64,000 nt of DNA from Streptomyces sp. NBC_00448 (GTDB taxonomy: Bacteria; Actinomycetota; Actinomycetes; Streptomycetales; Streptomycetaceae), in NCBI RefSeq assembly GCF_036014115.1, contig NZ_CP107913.1, positions 6,379,501 through 6,443,500 of the forward strand. Reading direction: 5' to 3'. The translations under genes and the position numbers were made by a program. Below are positions 9,255-17,944 of the stretch, piece after piece (position 1 is the stretch's first letter; the number at the start of each line of letters is the position of its first letter). The notes under the pieces were generated by a model. The model did no database searches and had not been told where the DNA came from. It saw nothing but the letters and a program-made list of their open reading frames with translations.

Positions 9255-10124
9255 TCAGAAGAACCTCGGATCGTCGAATACGCCGCTGGACACCAGGTAC
9301 ACGTACAGGTCCGCGACACCGACGCTGATCAGCGAGGACCAGGCGAGCAGCATGTGGCGGCCGTTGAGCACTCCCACCCATCCCCACAGCCGGTAGCGCA
9401 CCGGGTGGGCGGAGAAGTGCCGCAGCTTGCCGCCGATGATGTGCCGGCAGGAGTGGCAGGAGAGGGTGTACGCCCAGATCAGGCCGACGTTCACCAGCAG
9501 CACGAGGGTGCCGAGCCCGGCGTGGCCCCAGTTGCCGTGCCGGTCGCGGAAGGCGAGCACCGTGTCGTAGGTGAGGATGCCCGCGACCACCACGGCCAGG
9601 TAGAAGAAGTAGCGGTGGACGTTCTGCAGGATCAGCGGCAGCCGGGTCTCGCCGCTGTACGACGTGTGCGGTTCGGCCACCGCGCAGGCCGGTGGGGAGA
9701 GCCAGAACGACCGGTAGTACGTCTTGCGGTAGTAGTAGCAGGTCAGCCGGAAGCCCAGCGGGAAGATCAGCACCAACAGGGCGGGCGACAGGCCCCACCA
9801 GTTCCCGAACAGGTGCCAGTCGGCGCCGCCGTTCATGTCCGTGCAGTTCGAGGCGAGGCACGGCGAGTAGAACGGCGACACGTACGGCGCGGCGTAGTAG
9901 TGGCTGTTCGCGAACGCCCGCCAGGTCGAGTAGCCGATGAACGCGGCCAGGCCGAGCGCGCTGACCAGGGGCGGCAGCCACCATCGGTCCGTTCTCAGGT
10001 GTGGCGCGGATATCGCCGCGCGGCCGGGGCTGCCGACGCCGTGGGCGATCCGCGCGGGGGCGGCCGCAGGCGGCGGGGACGGCGAGGTGCTCGGTGGGGT
10101 GCTCGGGGTGGTTCCGGTGGACAA
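9255..10124 (-). CDS. sdhC: Sdh1-type membrane anchor subunit with a CHSCRH motif
   Basis: 289 aa if TTG at 10124 is used (GGAG, 6-nt gap). A GTG at 10157 would add 11 residues but has no clear ribosome binding site. A Pro/Ser-rich N-terminus is followed by about five membrane helices. The motif CHSCRH (bases 9441-9458) sits at the end of helix IWAYTLS. From memory, the cryo-EM structure of M. smegmatis Sdh1 showed a membrane-embedded Rieske-type [2Fe-2S] cluster in the anchor subunit; Cys and His residues here could be its ligands. Several His in other helices (QNVHRYFFYLA, LRHFSAHPV) are candidates for haem or cluster ligation. It probably passes electrons to menaquinone. Confidence 0.88.
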   Translation of the reverse strand: MSTGTTPSTPPSTSPSPPPAAAPARIAHGVGSPGRAAISAPHLRTDRWWLPPLVSALGLAAFIGYSTWRAFANSHYYAAPYVSPFYSPCLASNCTDMNGGADWHLFGNWWGLSPALLVLIFPLGFRLTCYYYRKTYYRSFWLSPPACAVAEPHTSYSGETRLPLILQNVHRYFFYLAVVVAGILTYDTVLAFRDRHGNWGHAGLGTLVLLVNVGLIWAYTLSCHSCRHIIGGKLRHFSAHPVRYRLWGWVGVLNGRHMLLAWSSLISVGVADLYVYLVSSGVFDDPRFF

Positions 10125-10315
10125 AGGTGACTCCGCGGGGGATGGCAAGGGGCGCACCCGCCGCGAGGCGGCGGGCCGGGGCCGGGAAGGCCGCGGGAGC
10201 GGTCGCCGGCGTCATGCGCCGGGGCCGCCCGGGGAGGGGAGAGGGGGATTCGTCGGCGGCCCGGGGGAGCGGCCGCGGCCGGCCGTCCGTACGGACTCGC
10301 GGCCGGCGGAAGGGG

Positions 10316-10603
10316 TCAGGGCGCGTGCCGGTAGGGAGAGCCGAGCCCCTCGTCCTCGGCGTCCGCCCACAGCCCGCGGTCGTACGGCGCGTCCGGGATC
10401 GAGACGATCTCCAGGGTGCGGCGGTCCGCGGCGGCGGGCACCGACTCCTGCAGCAGGGCCAGGCTGTCCCGCAGATGGTCCGCGGTCGCACGCACCCGGC
10501 GCATGTCCAGGGTGTCGCCGGCGTGCTCGTCCAGCCGCGCCACGCAGCGCATCAGGTCGTCCAGCCGCCGCTGGACCGAAGTCAGGTCGTCGTGCAGGGA
10601 CAT
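10316..10603 (-). CDS. Small conserved-looking acidic protein, function unknown
   Basis: 95 aa from the ATG at 10603, with GAGGG about 7 nt upstream. A longer reading to 10723 has no support. The first two thirds look like a helical hairpin or coiled coil (HDDLTSVQRRLDDLMRCV, then RATADHLRDSLALLQESV). The tail is acidic and ends SPYRHAP. It lies 191 nt upstream of sdhC on the same strand and may be co-transcribed with it. I do not recognise the family, and no catalytic motif is visible. Confidence 0.72.
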   Translation of the reverse strand: MSLHDDLTSVQRRLDDLMRCVARLDEHAGDTLDMRRVRATADHLRDSLALLQESVPAAADRRTLEIVSIPDAPYDRGLWADAEDEGLGSPYRHAP

Positions 10604-10893
10604 GGAGCGCCCTCGCCATCTGTCGCCGTGCGAAGTGGGGAAGCAGCGCTTGAGAGTGTCGCGTGTCACACCTGCTCTTGTGAAGACCGCTGCACCGACC
10701 GTGTGCGGCCCGGGGCGGGACACCGCCGGGCGGCCGGTGGCGCGGCCGACGGCGTGACAGGTGATGCGACGGTGACGCGACCGGCGGTCGACCTGGTGCG
10801 TACGGCGGTCGGCGGCGGTTTCTGAGCCGTCCGGGTGGACCCCGGGCGCAGGTGCGTCGTGTCACGGGTCGAAAGGGGCACAGGTCTTCTTGC

Positions 10894-10914
10894 AGTGAGG
10901 GCCGGGCCCTCACT
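10894..10914. promoter_or_regulatory. 21-bp near-perfect palindrome, candidate operator
   Basis: AGTGAGGGCC, one central G, then the exact reverse complement GGCCCTCACT. The compact dyad lies about 90 bp before the start of the orphan binding-protein gene and within the 401-nt gap after the small gene at 10316-10603. The one-nucleotide centre argues against a terminator hairpin and for a dimeric repressor site. The rest of 10604-11004 shows no gene. Confidence 0.55.
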
Positions 10915-11004
10915 CTCCCCGTCCCCGTGCTTCAGGCCGATCGATGACGTCCCGGTCGTGCGCCCCAGAGCGGCGCCGGCCGGGCCGCGGAGGTGTCCGA
11001 GCCC

Positions 11005-12825
11005 ATGAACCGCAGCGCGAAACCGACCGCCGTACCGCCGGCCGCCCCGGAACGGCGCCGTCGTGCCGTGTCGACCACGGCATGTGTCGCCCTGGCGCTG
11101 ACGGTCGGCGCCACCGCGCTGACCGCCTGCTCCTCGTCCGGGACCAAGGCGGCCGGCACCGCCGGCACCGATGTGGCCGCGGTCTCCCGCGCCGGGGTGC
11201 GCGACGGCGGCTCCCTCACCTGGGCCGTCGACGAGATGCCGAAGACCCTCAACGCCTTCCAGGCCGACGCGGACGCCGGCACCGCCACCGTCACCGGCGC
11301 GACGCTGCCGGCGATGTTCCGGCTGGACGCCCACGGCGCCCCCCGGCTCGACCGGGACTACGTGACCGCGGCGAAGGTCACCGCCCAGGACCCGCGCCAG
11401 GTCGTCACCTACGACCTCAACCCGAAGGCGAAGTGGAGCGACGGCCGGGCGATCGGCGCGGCCGACTTCACCTCGCAGTGGAAGGCGCTCGGCGGCAAGA
11501 ACACCTCGTTCTGGACCGCCCGCAACGCCGGCTACGACCGGATCTCGGCGATCGCCCCCGGCGCCGGCGCCCACCAGGTCACGGTCACCTTCGCCACTCC
11601 CTACGCGGACTGGCGCTCGCTCTTCGCGCCGCTGTACCCGAAGACGGTGACCGGCAGCGCGGACGCCTTCAACGACGGGGTGCGCACCGCGCTGGCGGTG
11701 TCCGCCGGCCCGTTCACGGTCAAAGCGGAGGACGCCGAGGCCGGCACCGTCACCCTCGCCCGCAACACCCACTGGTGGGGCGGCCGGGCCAAGCTCGACC
11801 AGATCGTGCTGACCGCGACGCCGCGCGACAAGCGCCCGGCGGAGCTGGCCGCGGGCAAGCTGGACGTGGCCGAGATCGACCCGGGCGAGCTGAAGGCGGC
11901 CAAGGGCACCAAGGGTGTCGGGGTGCGCACCGCCCCGGACGACGCGTACGCGCAGCTCGCGCTCAACGGCAGCTCCGGTCCGCTCGCGGACGAGCGTATC
12001 CGGCACGCGGTGGCCCGCGCGATCGACCGGAAGAAGATCGCCGCGACCGTGCTCAAGCCGCTCGGACTGCCCGCGGAGCCGCTCGGCAACCACCTGGTGC
12101 TGCCCTCGCAGGCCGGGTACAGCGACCACAGCTCGGCGCTGGGCACCGCGGACGCCCAGCAGGCCGCGGCGCTGCTGGCCGACGCGGGCTGGCAACGGCC
12201 GGCCGCCGGCAAGACCGGTGACAAGGCCGCCGGGCCGGCCGCGGGCTCGGGCCGCACCTCCGCGTCCGGGGCGCTGACCGTGGTGGAGCCGGCGCGGGCG
12301 GTGACGAAGGACGGCAAGGGGCTGACCATGCGGTTCGTCCTGCCGGCCGACTCGCCGACGCTCGACGACGTGGGCGGGCAGATCGCCCGGATGCTGTCGC
12401 AGATCGGCATCCGCACGGAGATCAGCAAGGTGGACGACGACAGCTTCTTCCAGGACCACATCGCGTCCGGGGACTTCGACCTGGCGCTGTACTCCTGGCC
12501 CGGCACCGCGTTCCCGGCCACCGATGACACGCCGATCTTCGCCAAGCCGGTGCCCGCGCCCGACGGGTCGCTCGCCGTCGCCGAGAACTACACGCGGGTC
12601 GGCACCGACCAGATCGACCAGCTCATGGCCCGGGCCGGCTCCGAGCTCGACTCCGGGCAGGCCCGCAGCCTCACGAACCAGGCGGACGAGCGGATCTGGG
12701 CGGCGGCCGCGTCGATCCCGCTCTACCAGCGCCCCGAGGTGGTCGCGCTCAGGACGAACGTGGCGAACGCCGGGGCCTTCGGGTTCCAGACCCCCAGCTA
12801 CCAGAACATCGGGTTCCGGAAGTAG
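11005..12825 (+). CDS. Orphan SBP_bac_5-type lipoprotein, LpqW-like
   Basis: 606 aa. The ATG at 11005 has GGAGG ending 11 nt upstream; the in-frame GTG at 10993 overlaps that site and is less likely. The signal peptide ends in a lipobox LTAC with Cys42. The mature part has the oligopeptide-binding (SBP_bac_5) fold: GGSLTWAVDE at the start, then KAKWSDGRAIGAADFTSQW, NTHWWGG, IRHAVARAIDRKKIA and a late FDLALYSWPG. No permease or ATPase genes adjoin it. It sits next to typA, exactly where mycobacteria have lpqW, a binding-protein-fold lipoprotein that influences cell-envelope glycolipid synthesis. An equivalent envelope role is inference. Residues ~405-430 form an Ala/Gly/Ser-rich low-complexity insert. 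Confidence 0.9.
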   Translation: MNRSAKPTAVPPAAPERRRRAVSTTACVALALTVGATALTACSSSGTKAAGTAGTDVAAVSRAGVRDGGSLTWAVDEMPKTLNAFQADADAGTATVTGATLPAMFRLDAHGAPRLDRDYVTAAKVTAQDPRQVVTYDLNPKAKWSDGRAIGAADFTSQWKALGGKNTSFWTARNAGYDRISAIAPGAGAHQVTVTFATPYADWRSLFAPLYPKTVTGSADAFNDGVRTALAVSAGPFTVKAEDAEAGTVTLARNTHWWGGRAKLDQIVLTATPRDKRPAELAAGKLDVAEIDPGELKAAKGTKGVGVRTAPDDAYAQLALNGSSGPLADERIRHAVARAIDRKKIAATVLKPLGLPAEPLGNHLVLPSQAGYSDHSSALGTADAQQAAALLADAGWQRPAAGKTGDKAAGPAAGSGRTSASGALTVVEPARAVTKDGKGLTMRFVLPADSPTLDDVGGQIARMLSQIGIRTEISKVDDDSFFQDHIASGDFDLALYSWPGTAFPATDDTPIFAKPVPAPDGSLAVAENYTRVGTDQIDQLMARAGSELDSGQARSLTNQADERIWAAAASIPLYQRPEVVALRTNVANAGAFGFQTPSYQNIGFRK

Positions 12826-12878
12826 CGGCTGCGGCGCCCCGGGCCACCGGGGTGCCCGTCCCGTTCCCCGTGCCCCTC

Positions 12879-12927
12879 GACGACCGCGGCTCCCTCCGAT
12901 CCCGCCCCGGAGGGAGCCGCGGTCGTC
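12879..12927 (+). terminator. Perfect 20-bp stem, 9-nt loop
   Basis: GACGACCGCGGCTCCCTCCG at 12879-12898 pairs exactly with 12908-12927. It begins 54 nt after the orphan lipoprotein gene and has no T-run, as is usual for Streptomyces terminators. It separates that gene from typA, which therefore should have its own promoter in the ~120 nt that follow. Confidence 0.85.
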
Positions 12928-13049
12928 AACGCACCTCGTAGCTCCCCGTACCATGGGGTGAGGCCGTGGCGTGACCCTGCCCGGCGGGCGATTCGCGTCG
13001 AAGGAGAAGGCGCGACGCCATCCACGATTCCGGGAGAAGCGCCGCATTC

Positions 13050-14915
13050 ATGTCCACGCGCCACGACATCCGTAACGTCGCCATCGTCGCCCACGTCGAC
13101 CACGGGAAGACGACCCTGGTGGACGCCATGCTGAAGCAGGCCGGGGCGTTCGCCGCGCACCAGCATCTGGACGACCGGATGATGGACTCCAACGACCTGG
13201 AGCGCGAGAAGGGCATCACCATTCTCGCGAAGAACACCGCCGTCCGGTACCACCCGAAGGACGGTGGCGACCCGGTCACGATCAACATCATCGACACCCC
13301 CGGCCACGCCGACTTCGGCGGTGAGGTCGAGCGCGGCCTGTCCATGGTGGACGCGGTGGTGCTGCTGGTCGACGCCTCCGAGGGCCCGCTGCCGCAGACC
13401 CGCTTCGTGCTGCGCAAGGCGCTGTCCGCCCGGCTGCCGGTGATCCTGTGCATCAACAAGACCGACCGCCCCGACTCCCGGATCGACGAGGTCGTCAACG
13501 AGACGTACGACCTGTTCCTGGACCTGGACGCGGACGAGGACCAGATCGAGTTCCCGATCGTCTACGCCTGCGCGCGTGACGGCATCGCCTCGCTCACCAA
13601 GCCGGACAACGGCACGGTGCCGGCCGACAGCGACAGCCTGGAGCCGTTCTTCTCCACCATCCTGTCCACCGTCCCCGCGCCGACGTACGACGAGCAGGCG
13701 CCGCTGCAGGCGCACGTCACCAACCTCGACGCGGACAACTTCCTCGGCCGTATCGCGCTGCTGCGGGTCGAGGAGGGGCACCTGAAGAAGGGTCAGACGG
13801 TCGCGTGGATCAAGCGCGACGGCACCATCTCCAACGTGCGCATCACCGAGCTGATGATGACCGAGGCGCTGACCCGCAAGCCCGCGGAGTCCGCCGGTCC
13901 CGGTGACATCTGCGCGGTGGCCGGCATCCCGGACATCATGATCGGCGAGACGCTGGCCGACCCGGAGAACCCGATCGCGCTGCCGCTGATCACGGTGGAC
14001 GAGCCGGCCATCTCGATGACGATCGGCACCAACACCTCGCCGCTGGTCGGCAAGGGCGGCAAGGGCCACAAGGTGACCGCGCGCCTGGTGAAGGACCGGC
14101 TGGAGCGCGAGCTGGTCGGCAACGTGTCGCTGCGGGTGCTGCCGACCGAGCGCCCGGACACCTGGGAGGTGCAGGGCCGCGGCGAGCTGGCGCTGGCGAT
14201 CCTGGTGGAGACGATGCGCCGGGAGGGCTTCGAGCTGACCGTCGGCAAGCCCGAGGTGGTCACCCGGGAGATCAACGGCAAGGTGCACGAGCCGATCGAG
14301 CGGATGACCATCGACTCGCCGGAGGAGCACCTGGGCGCGATCACCCAGCTGATGGCCTCTCGCAAGGGCCGGATGGAGACCATGACCAACCACGGGTCGG
14401 GCTGGATTCGGATGGAGTGGATCGTGCCGTCCCGCGGCCTGATCGGATTCCGGACGGAGTTCCTCACCCAGACCCGCGGCACGGGCATCGCGCACTCCAT
14501 CTTCGAGGGCCACGAGCCGTGGTTCGGCGAGCTGCGCACCCGCAACAACGGCTCGCTCGTCGCGGACCGGGCCGGCGTCGTGACGCCGTTCGCGATGACC
14601 AACCTCCAGGAGCGCGGCGTGCTGTTCTGCGAGCCGACCACGGAGGTCTACGAGGGCATGATCGTCGGTGAGAACTCGCGCTCCGACGACATGGACGTGA
14701 ACATCACCAAGGAGAAGAAGCTCACCAACATGCGGTCTTCCACCGCGGACGTCACCGAGTCGATCGTGCCGCCGCGGAAGCTGTCGCTGGAGCAGTCGCT
14801 GGAGTTCTGCCGCGACGACGAGTGCATCGAGGTCACTCCGGAGACGGTCCGCATCCGCAAGGTCGTCCTCGACCAGAAGGAGCGCGGCCGCGCGGCCGCT
14901 CGCGCCAAGCGCTAG
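13050..14915 (+). CDS. typA: Ribosome-associated GTPase TypA/BipA
   Basis: 621 aa, ATG start preceded by GGGAGAAG. The GTPase domain shows AHVDHGKTTL (P-loop, ~15-24), EREKGITI (switch I end), DTPGHADFGGEVERG (switch II) and NKTDRP. It is followed by an EF-Tu-like beta barrel, the EF-G-like domains III and V, and the BipA-specific C-terminal domain ending in a basic RGRAAARAKR tail. TypA binds the 70S ribosome and supports growth under stress and at low temperature and 50S assembly. Length and architecture are normal. It is flanked by perfect hairpins on both sides, so it is probably monocistronic. Confidence 0.97.
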   Translation: MSTRHDIRNVAIVAHVDHGKTTLVDAMLKQAGAFAAHQHLDDRMMDSNDLEREKGITILAKNTAVRYHPKDGGDPVTINIIDTPGHADFGGEVERGLSMVDAVVLLVDASEGPLPQTRFVLRKALSARLPVILCINKTDRPDSRIDEVVNETYDLFLDLDADEDQIEFPIVYACARDGIASLTKPDNGTVPADSDSLEPFFSTILSTVPAPTYDEQAPLQAHVTNLDADNFLGRIALLRVEEGHLKKGQTVAWIKRDGTISNVRITELMMTEALTRKPAESAGPGDICAVAGIPDIMIGETLADPENPIALPLITVDEPAISMTIGTNTSPLVGKGGKGHKVTARLVKDRLERELVGNVSLRVLPTERPDTWEVQGRGELALAILVETMRREGFELTVGKPEVVTREINGKVHEPIERMTIDSPEEHLGAITQLMASRKGRMETMTNHGSGWIRMEWIVPSRGLIGFRTEFLTQTRGTGIAHSIFEGHEPWFGELRTRNNGSLVADRAGVVTPFAMTNLQERGVLFCEPTTEVYEGMIVGENSRSDDMDVNITKEKKLTNMRSSTADVTESIVPPRKLSLEQSLEFCRDDECIEVTPETVRIRKVVLDQKERGRAAARAKR

Positions 14916-14923
14916 ATCTGTCA

Positions 14924-14962
14924 CCGAAGGGGCGCTGGGAGTCACGTCCAGCGCCCCTTCGG
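14924..14962 (+). terminator. typA terminator, 15-bp perfect stem
   Basis: CCGAAGGGGCGCTGG at 14924-14938 pairs exactly with 14948-14962 across a 9-nt loop, starting 8 nt after the typA stop codon. Confidence 0.85.
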
Positions 14963-15306
14963 CATGACCTGCGCCGTTTGTCCGCCGTCCGTTTATCGGA
15001 CACAAGTGGTCGTTAGTTAGATCACATTTCCGATTTGTGCGTGTCTGTATACGTTCCGGATTGTCCGGATTTCAGGACGGTGTAGGCGTGCCCTCGTGAC
15101 CTGGGCGTGATCACGGCTGCACGGCAGCCCCCTTCCGTAGCGGATAGTGGATCAGGTTGAGCTCGGGTCAATGGGTCACGCGCAGCCACTGCCGCGCCGA
15201 CTCACGAGCACAGAAGGTCGCAGTCGCTGTCAGGGGTGTCAGGGGGCGCTCGGCCTTCTCACACATCGACACATGTATCGACAGTGACTCCTGAGGAGGC
15301 ATACCC
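14963..15306 (+). promoter_or_regulatory. Promoter/leader region of the first oligopeptide operon
   Basis: 344 bases without a gene between the typA terminator and the binding-protein gene. The part from about 14995 to 15080 is distinctly less GC-rich than its surroundings and carries tandem TCCGGAT words (near 15055 and 15064). I could not assign -35/-10 boxes with confidence. The gene start is set by GAGGAGG at 15293-15299. Confidence 0.45.
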
Positions 15307-16941
15307 ATGCGCGGTGCCAAGAGCGCCAAGTGGGTCGTAGGAGCGGCGGTAGTCGCGCTGGCCGCGACCGCCTGCGGTTCCGGAAGCTCGGACAAGGCCG
15401 GCGGCTCGAACGACGGGATCGTCAGGGCCTGGTGGGGTGACCCCCAGAACCCGCTCGAGCCCGCGAACACCAACGAGGTGCAGGGCGGCAAGGTCCTGGA
15501 CATGATCTTCATGGACCTCAAGGAGTACGACCCGAAGACCGGCAAGGCCAACCTCGAGGCGGCCCAGTCGATCGACACGACCGACCAGCAGAACTTCACC
15601 GTCAAGCTCAAGCCGGGTCTGAAGTTCTCCGACGGCACCCCGGTCACCGCCAGCTCCTTCGTGGACGCGTGGAACTACGGCGCGCTGCTCACCAACAAGC
15701 AGCTCAACGCGTACTTCTTCGAGGACATCGAGGGCTACGACAAGGTGCACCCGGACAGCGGCGCGCCGACGGCGAAGACCATGTCCGGCCTGAAGGTCGT
15801 GGACAGCAGCACCTTCACCGTCAAGCTCACCCAGAAGTTCTCCACCTGGCCGGACCGGCTCGGCTACAAGGCGTTCGCGCCGCTGCCGAAGTCGTTCTTC
15901 ACCGACCACGCCGGCTACCTCAACAAGCCGGTCGGTGACGGCCCGTACAAGGTCGAGTCCTACACCAAGGGCTCCAGCATGAAGCTGGTCCCGAACCCGT
16001 ACTACACCGGGCCGAGCAAGCCGAAGAACAAGGGCGTGCTGCTCAAGGTCTACACCGACTCCAACACCGCCTACGCCGACCTGCAGGCCGGCAACCTGGA
16101 CGTGCTGGACGACATCCCGGCCGAGCAGCTCACGCACGCCAAGTCCGACCTGGACGGCCGCTACCTCAACCAGCCGGCCGGCATCATCCAGACCGTGTCG
16201 TTCCCGCTGAACCAGAAGGCGTGGAACGCGCCCGGCATGGACAAGGTCCGGCTCGGCCTGTCGATGGCGATCGACCGCAAGACCATCACCCAGAAGATCT
16301 TCCAGGGCACCCGCACCCCGGCCGGCGACCTCACCTCGCCGGTGCTGGGCGCGGCCGGCGGCTACAGCGCCACCATCGCGGGCGACGCGGTGACGTACAA
16401 CCCGGCCAAGGCGCGCGAGCTGATCAAGGCGGGCGGCGGCATCCCCGGCGGCCACATGACGATCGGCTACAACGCCGACTCCGGCTCCCACAAGCAGTGG
16501 GTGGACGCGGTCTGCAACAGCATCAACAACGTGCTGGGCGACAACAAGGCGTGCGTGGGTGCCCCCACCGGCACCTTCGCCGACTTCCGGAACCAGATCA
16601 CCAAGGGTGAGATGACCAACCCGTTCCGGTCGGGCTGGCAGATGGACTACCCGCTGATCGACGACTTCCTGACGCCGCTGTACGCGACCGGTGGCAGCTC
16701 GAACGACTCGCACTACAGCAACCCGAAGTTCGACGCGCTGATCAAGCAGGCGAACGCCGAGCCGGACACCACCAAGGCGACCGAGCTCTACCAGCAGGCC
16801 GAGAAGCTGCTCTTCACGGACATGCCGGTGATCCCGCTCTGGTACCAGAACGGCGAGGCGGGCTGGTCCAAGCGCGTGTCCAACGTGACCGAGAACGCGT
16901 TCAGCTACCCCGTCTACACGGACATCACGGTCAACAGCTGA
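15307..16941 (+). CDS. Oligopeptide ABC transporter, substrate-binding lipoprotein (operon 1)
   Basis: 544 aa. ATG follows GAGGAGG with a 7-nt gap. The signal peptide has lipobox ATAC with Cys23. The mature protein is an SBP_bac_5 peptide-binding protein: WGDPQNPLEP near the N-terminus, KFSDGTPVTASSFVDAWNYG, PVGDGPYKV, LGLSMAIDRKTI, and the C-terminal PVIPLWYQNG. It captures peptides outside the membrane and delivers them to the two permeases encoded downstream. It closely resembles the product of 21280-22920 over its whole length. A strong hairpin follows the stop codon. The peptide specificity cannot be read from the sequence. Confidence 0.95.
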   Translation: MRGAKSAKWVVGAAVVALAATACGSGSSDKAGGSNDGIVRAWWGDPQNPLEPANTNEVQGGKVLDMIFMDLKEYDPKTGKANLEAAQSIDTTDQQNFTVKLKPGLKFSDGTPVTASSFVDAWNYGALLTNKQLNAYFFEDIEGYDKVHPDSGAPTAKTMSGLKVVDSSTFTVKLTQKFSTWPDRLGYKAFAPLPKSFFTDHAGYLNKPVGDGPYKVESYTKGSSMKLVPNPYYTGPSKPKNKGVLLKVYTDSNTAYADLQAGNLDVLDDIPAEQLTHAKSDLDGRYLNQPAGIIQTVSFPLNQKAWNAPGMDKVRLGLSMAIDRKTITQKIFQGTRTPAGDLTSPVLGAAGGYSATIAGDAVTYNPAKARELIKAGGGIPGGHMTIGYNADSGSHKQWVDAVCNSINNVLGDNKACVGAPTGTFADFRNQITKGEMTNPFRSGWQMDYPLIDDFLTPLYATGGSSNDSHYSNPKFDALIKQANAEPDTTKATELYQQAEKLLFTDMPVIPLWYQNGEAGWSKRVSNVTENAFSYPVYTDITVNS

Positions 16942-16950
16942 CCTGATGCC

Positions 16951-16991
16951 GTGCCGCGCCCGCCCCGGCGACCCCGGGGCGGGCGCGGCAC
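16951..16991 (+). terminator. Intra-operon hairpin, 18-bp perfect stem
   Basis: GTGCCGCGCCCGCCCCGG at 16951-16968 pairs exactly with 16974-16991 over a 5-nt loop. It begins 9 nt after the binding-protein stop and 30 nt before the permease start. Because the permeases have no other obvious promoter, it is more likely a partial terminator or 3'-end RNA stabiliser than a full stop. Confidence 0.8.
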
Positions 16992-17020
16992 CACCGTCTG
17001 GTCCGATCCATGGAGGACAC

Positions 17021-17944
17021 ATGGGGCGCTACGTCATCAGGCGACTGCTCCAGATGGTGCCGGTCTTCATCGGCACGACGTTTCTGATCTTCGTCATGGT
17101 CTACGCCCTCGGCGACCCCGTGGCGGCCATGTTCGGCGACAAAGCGCCCGACCCGGCCACCGCGGCGCAGATCAGGCACGCGATGTACCTGGACCACTCA
17201 CTACCGGCCCAGTACATCCACTACATGAAGCAGATCTTCACCGGTGACTTCGGCACCTCGGCCAGCGGCCAGCCGGTCACCGAGCTGATGGGTACCGCCT
17301 TCCCGGTCACCATCCGGCTGACCCTGGTCGCCTTCGCGATCGAGGCGGTGGTCGGTGTCGGCCTGGGCCTCGTCGCGGGCCTGCGGCGCGGCCGGTTCGC
17401 CGACTCCGGCGTGCTGGCGTTCACCCTGGTCGTGGTGGCGGTCCCCACCTTCGTGACCGGCTACCTGCTCCAGTACTTCTTCGGTGTGAAGTGGCACGTG
17501 GCCAACCCCGCGGTCGCCGAGGGCGCCCCGATCGGCGACCTGATCATGCCGGGCCTGGTGCTGGCCGGCGTCTCGCTGGCGTACGTGGCCCGGCTGACCC
17601 GCACCTCGGTCGCGGAGAACTCCCGCGCCGACTACGTGCGTACCGCCGTCGCCAAGGGCCTGCCCCGGCGGCGCGTGGTCACCGTGCACCTGTTGCGCAA
17701 CTCGCTGATACCCGTGGTCACCTTCCTCGGTACCGACCTCGGCGCCCTGATGGGCGGCGCGGTGGTCACCGAGCGGATCTTCAACATCCACGGCGTCGGC
17801 TACCAGCTCTACCAGGGCATCCTGCGGCAGAACCCACCGACGGTGGTCGGCTTCGTCACCATCCTGGTGATCGTCTTCCTCGCCGCCAACCTGCTCGTCG
17901 ACCTGCTCTACGCGGTCCTGGACCCGAGGATTCGGTATGTCTGA
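17021..17944 (+). CDS. Oligopeptide ABC transporter permease, DppB/OppB type (operon 1)
   Basis: 307 aa. The ATG at 17021 has GGAGG 4 nt upstream; an earlier in-frame ATG at 16946 would add 25 residues that fall in the hairpin and is rejected. N-terminal helix GRYVIRRLLQMVPVFIG, a large extracytoplasmic loop, then the DppB/OppB membrane core with the EAA-type loop ADYVRTAVAKGLPRRRV that contacts the ATPases. It ends LDPRIRYV, characteristic of the family. The stop overlaps the next gene by 8 nt. Confidence 0.95.
   Translation: MGRYVIRRLLQMVPVFIGTTFLIFVMVYALGDPVAAMFGDKAPDPATAAQIRHAMYLDHSLPAQYIHYMKQIFTGDFGTSASGQPVTELMGTAFPVTIRLTLVAFAIEAVVGVGLGLVAGLRRGRFADSGVLAFTLVVVAVPTFVTGYLLQYFFGVKWHVANPAVAEGAPIGDLIMPGLVLAGVSLAYVARLTRTSVAENSRADYVRTAVAKGLPRRRVVTVHLLRNSLIPVVTFLGTDLGALMGGAVVTERIFNIHGVGYQLYQGILRQNPPTVVGFVTILVIVFLAANLLVDLLYAVLDPRIRYV

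Noticed and set aside
10604-11004. Possible small gene or tRNA in the 401-nt gap
   Set aside because: No frame with ribosome binding site and no cloverleaf pattern was seen; only a palindrome.
11005-12825. Orphan binding protein as a remnant of a fourth peptide operon
   Set aside because: It is full length, with intact lipobox and its own strong terminator, and lies beside typA as lpqW does; no permease fragments were found.
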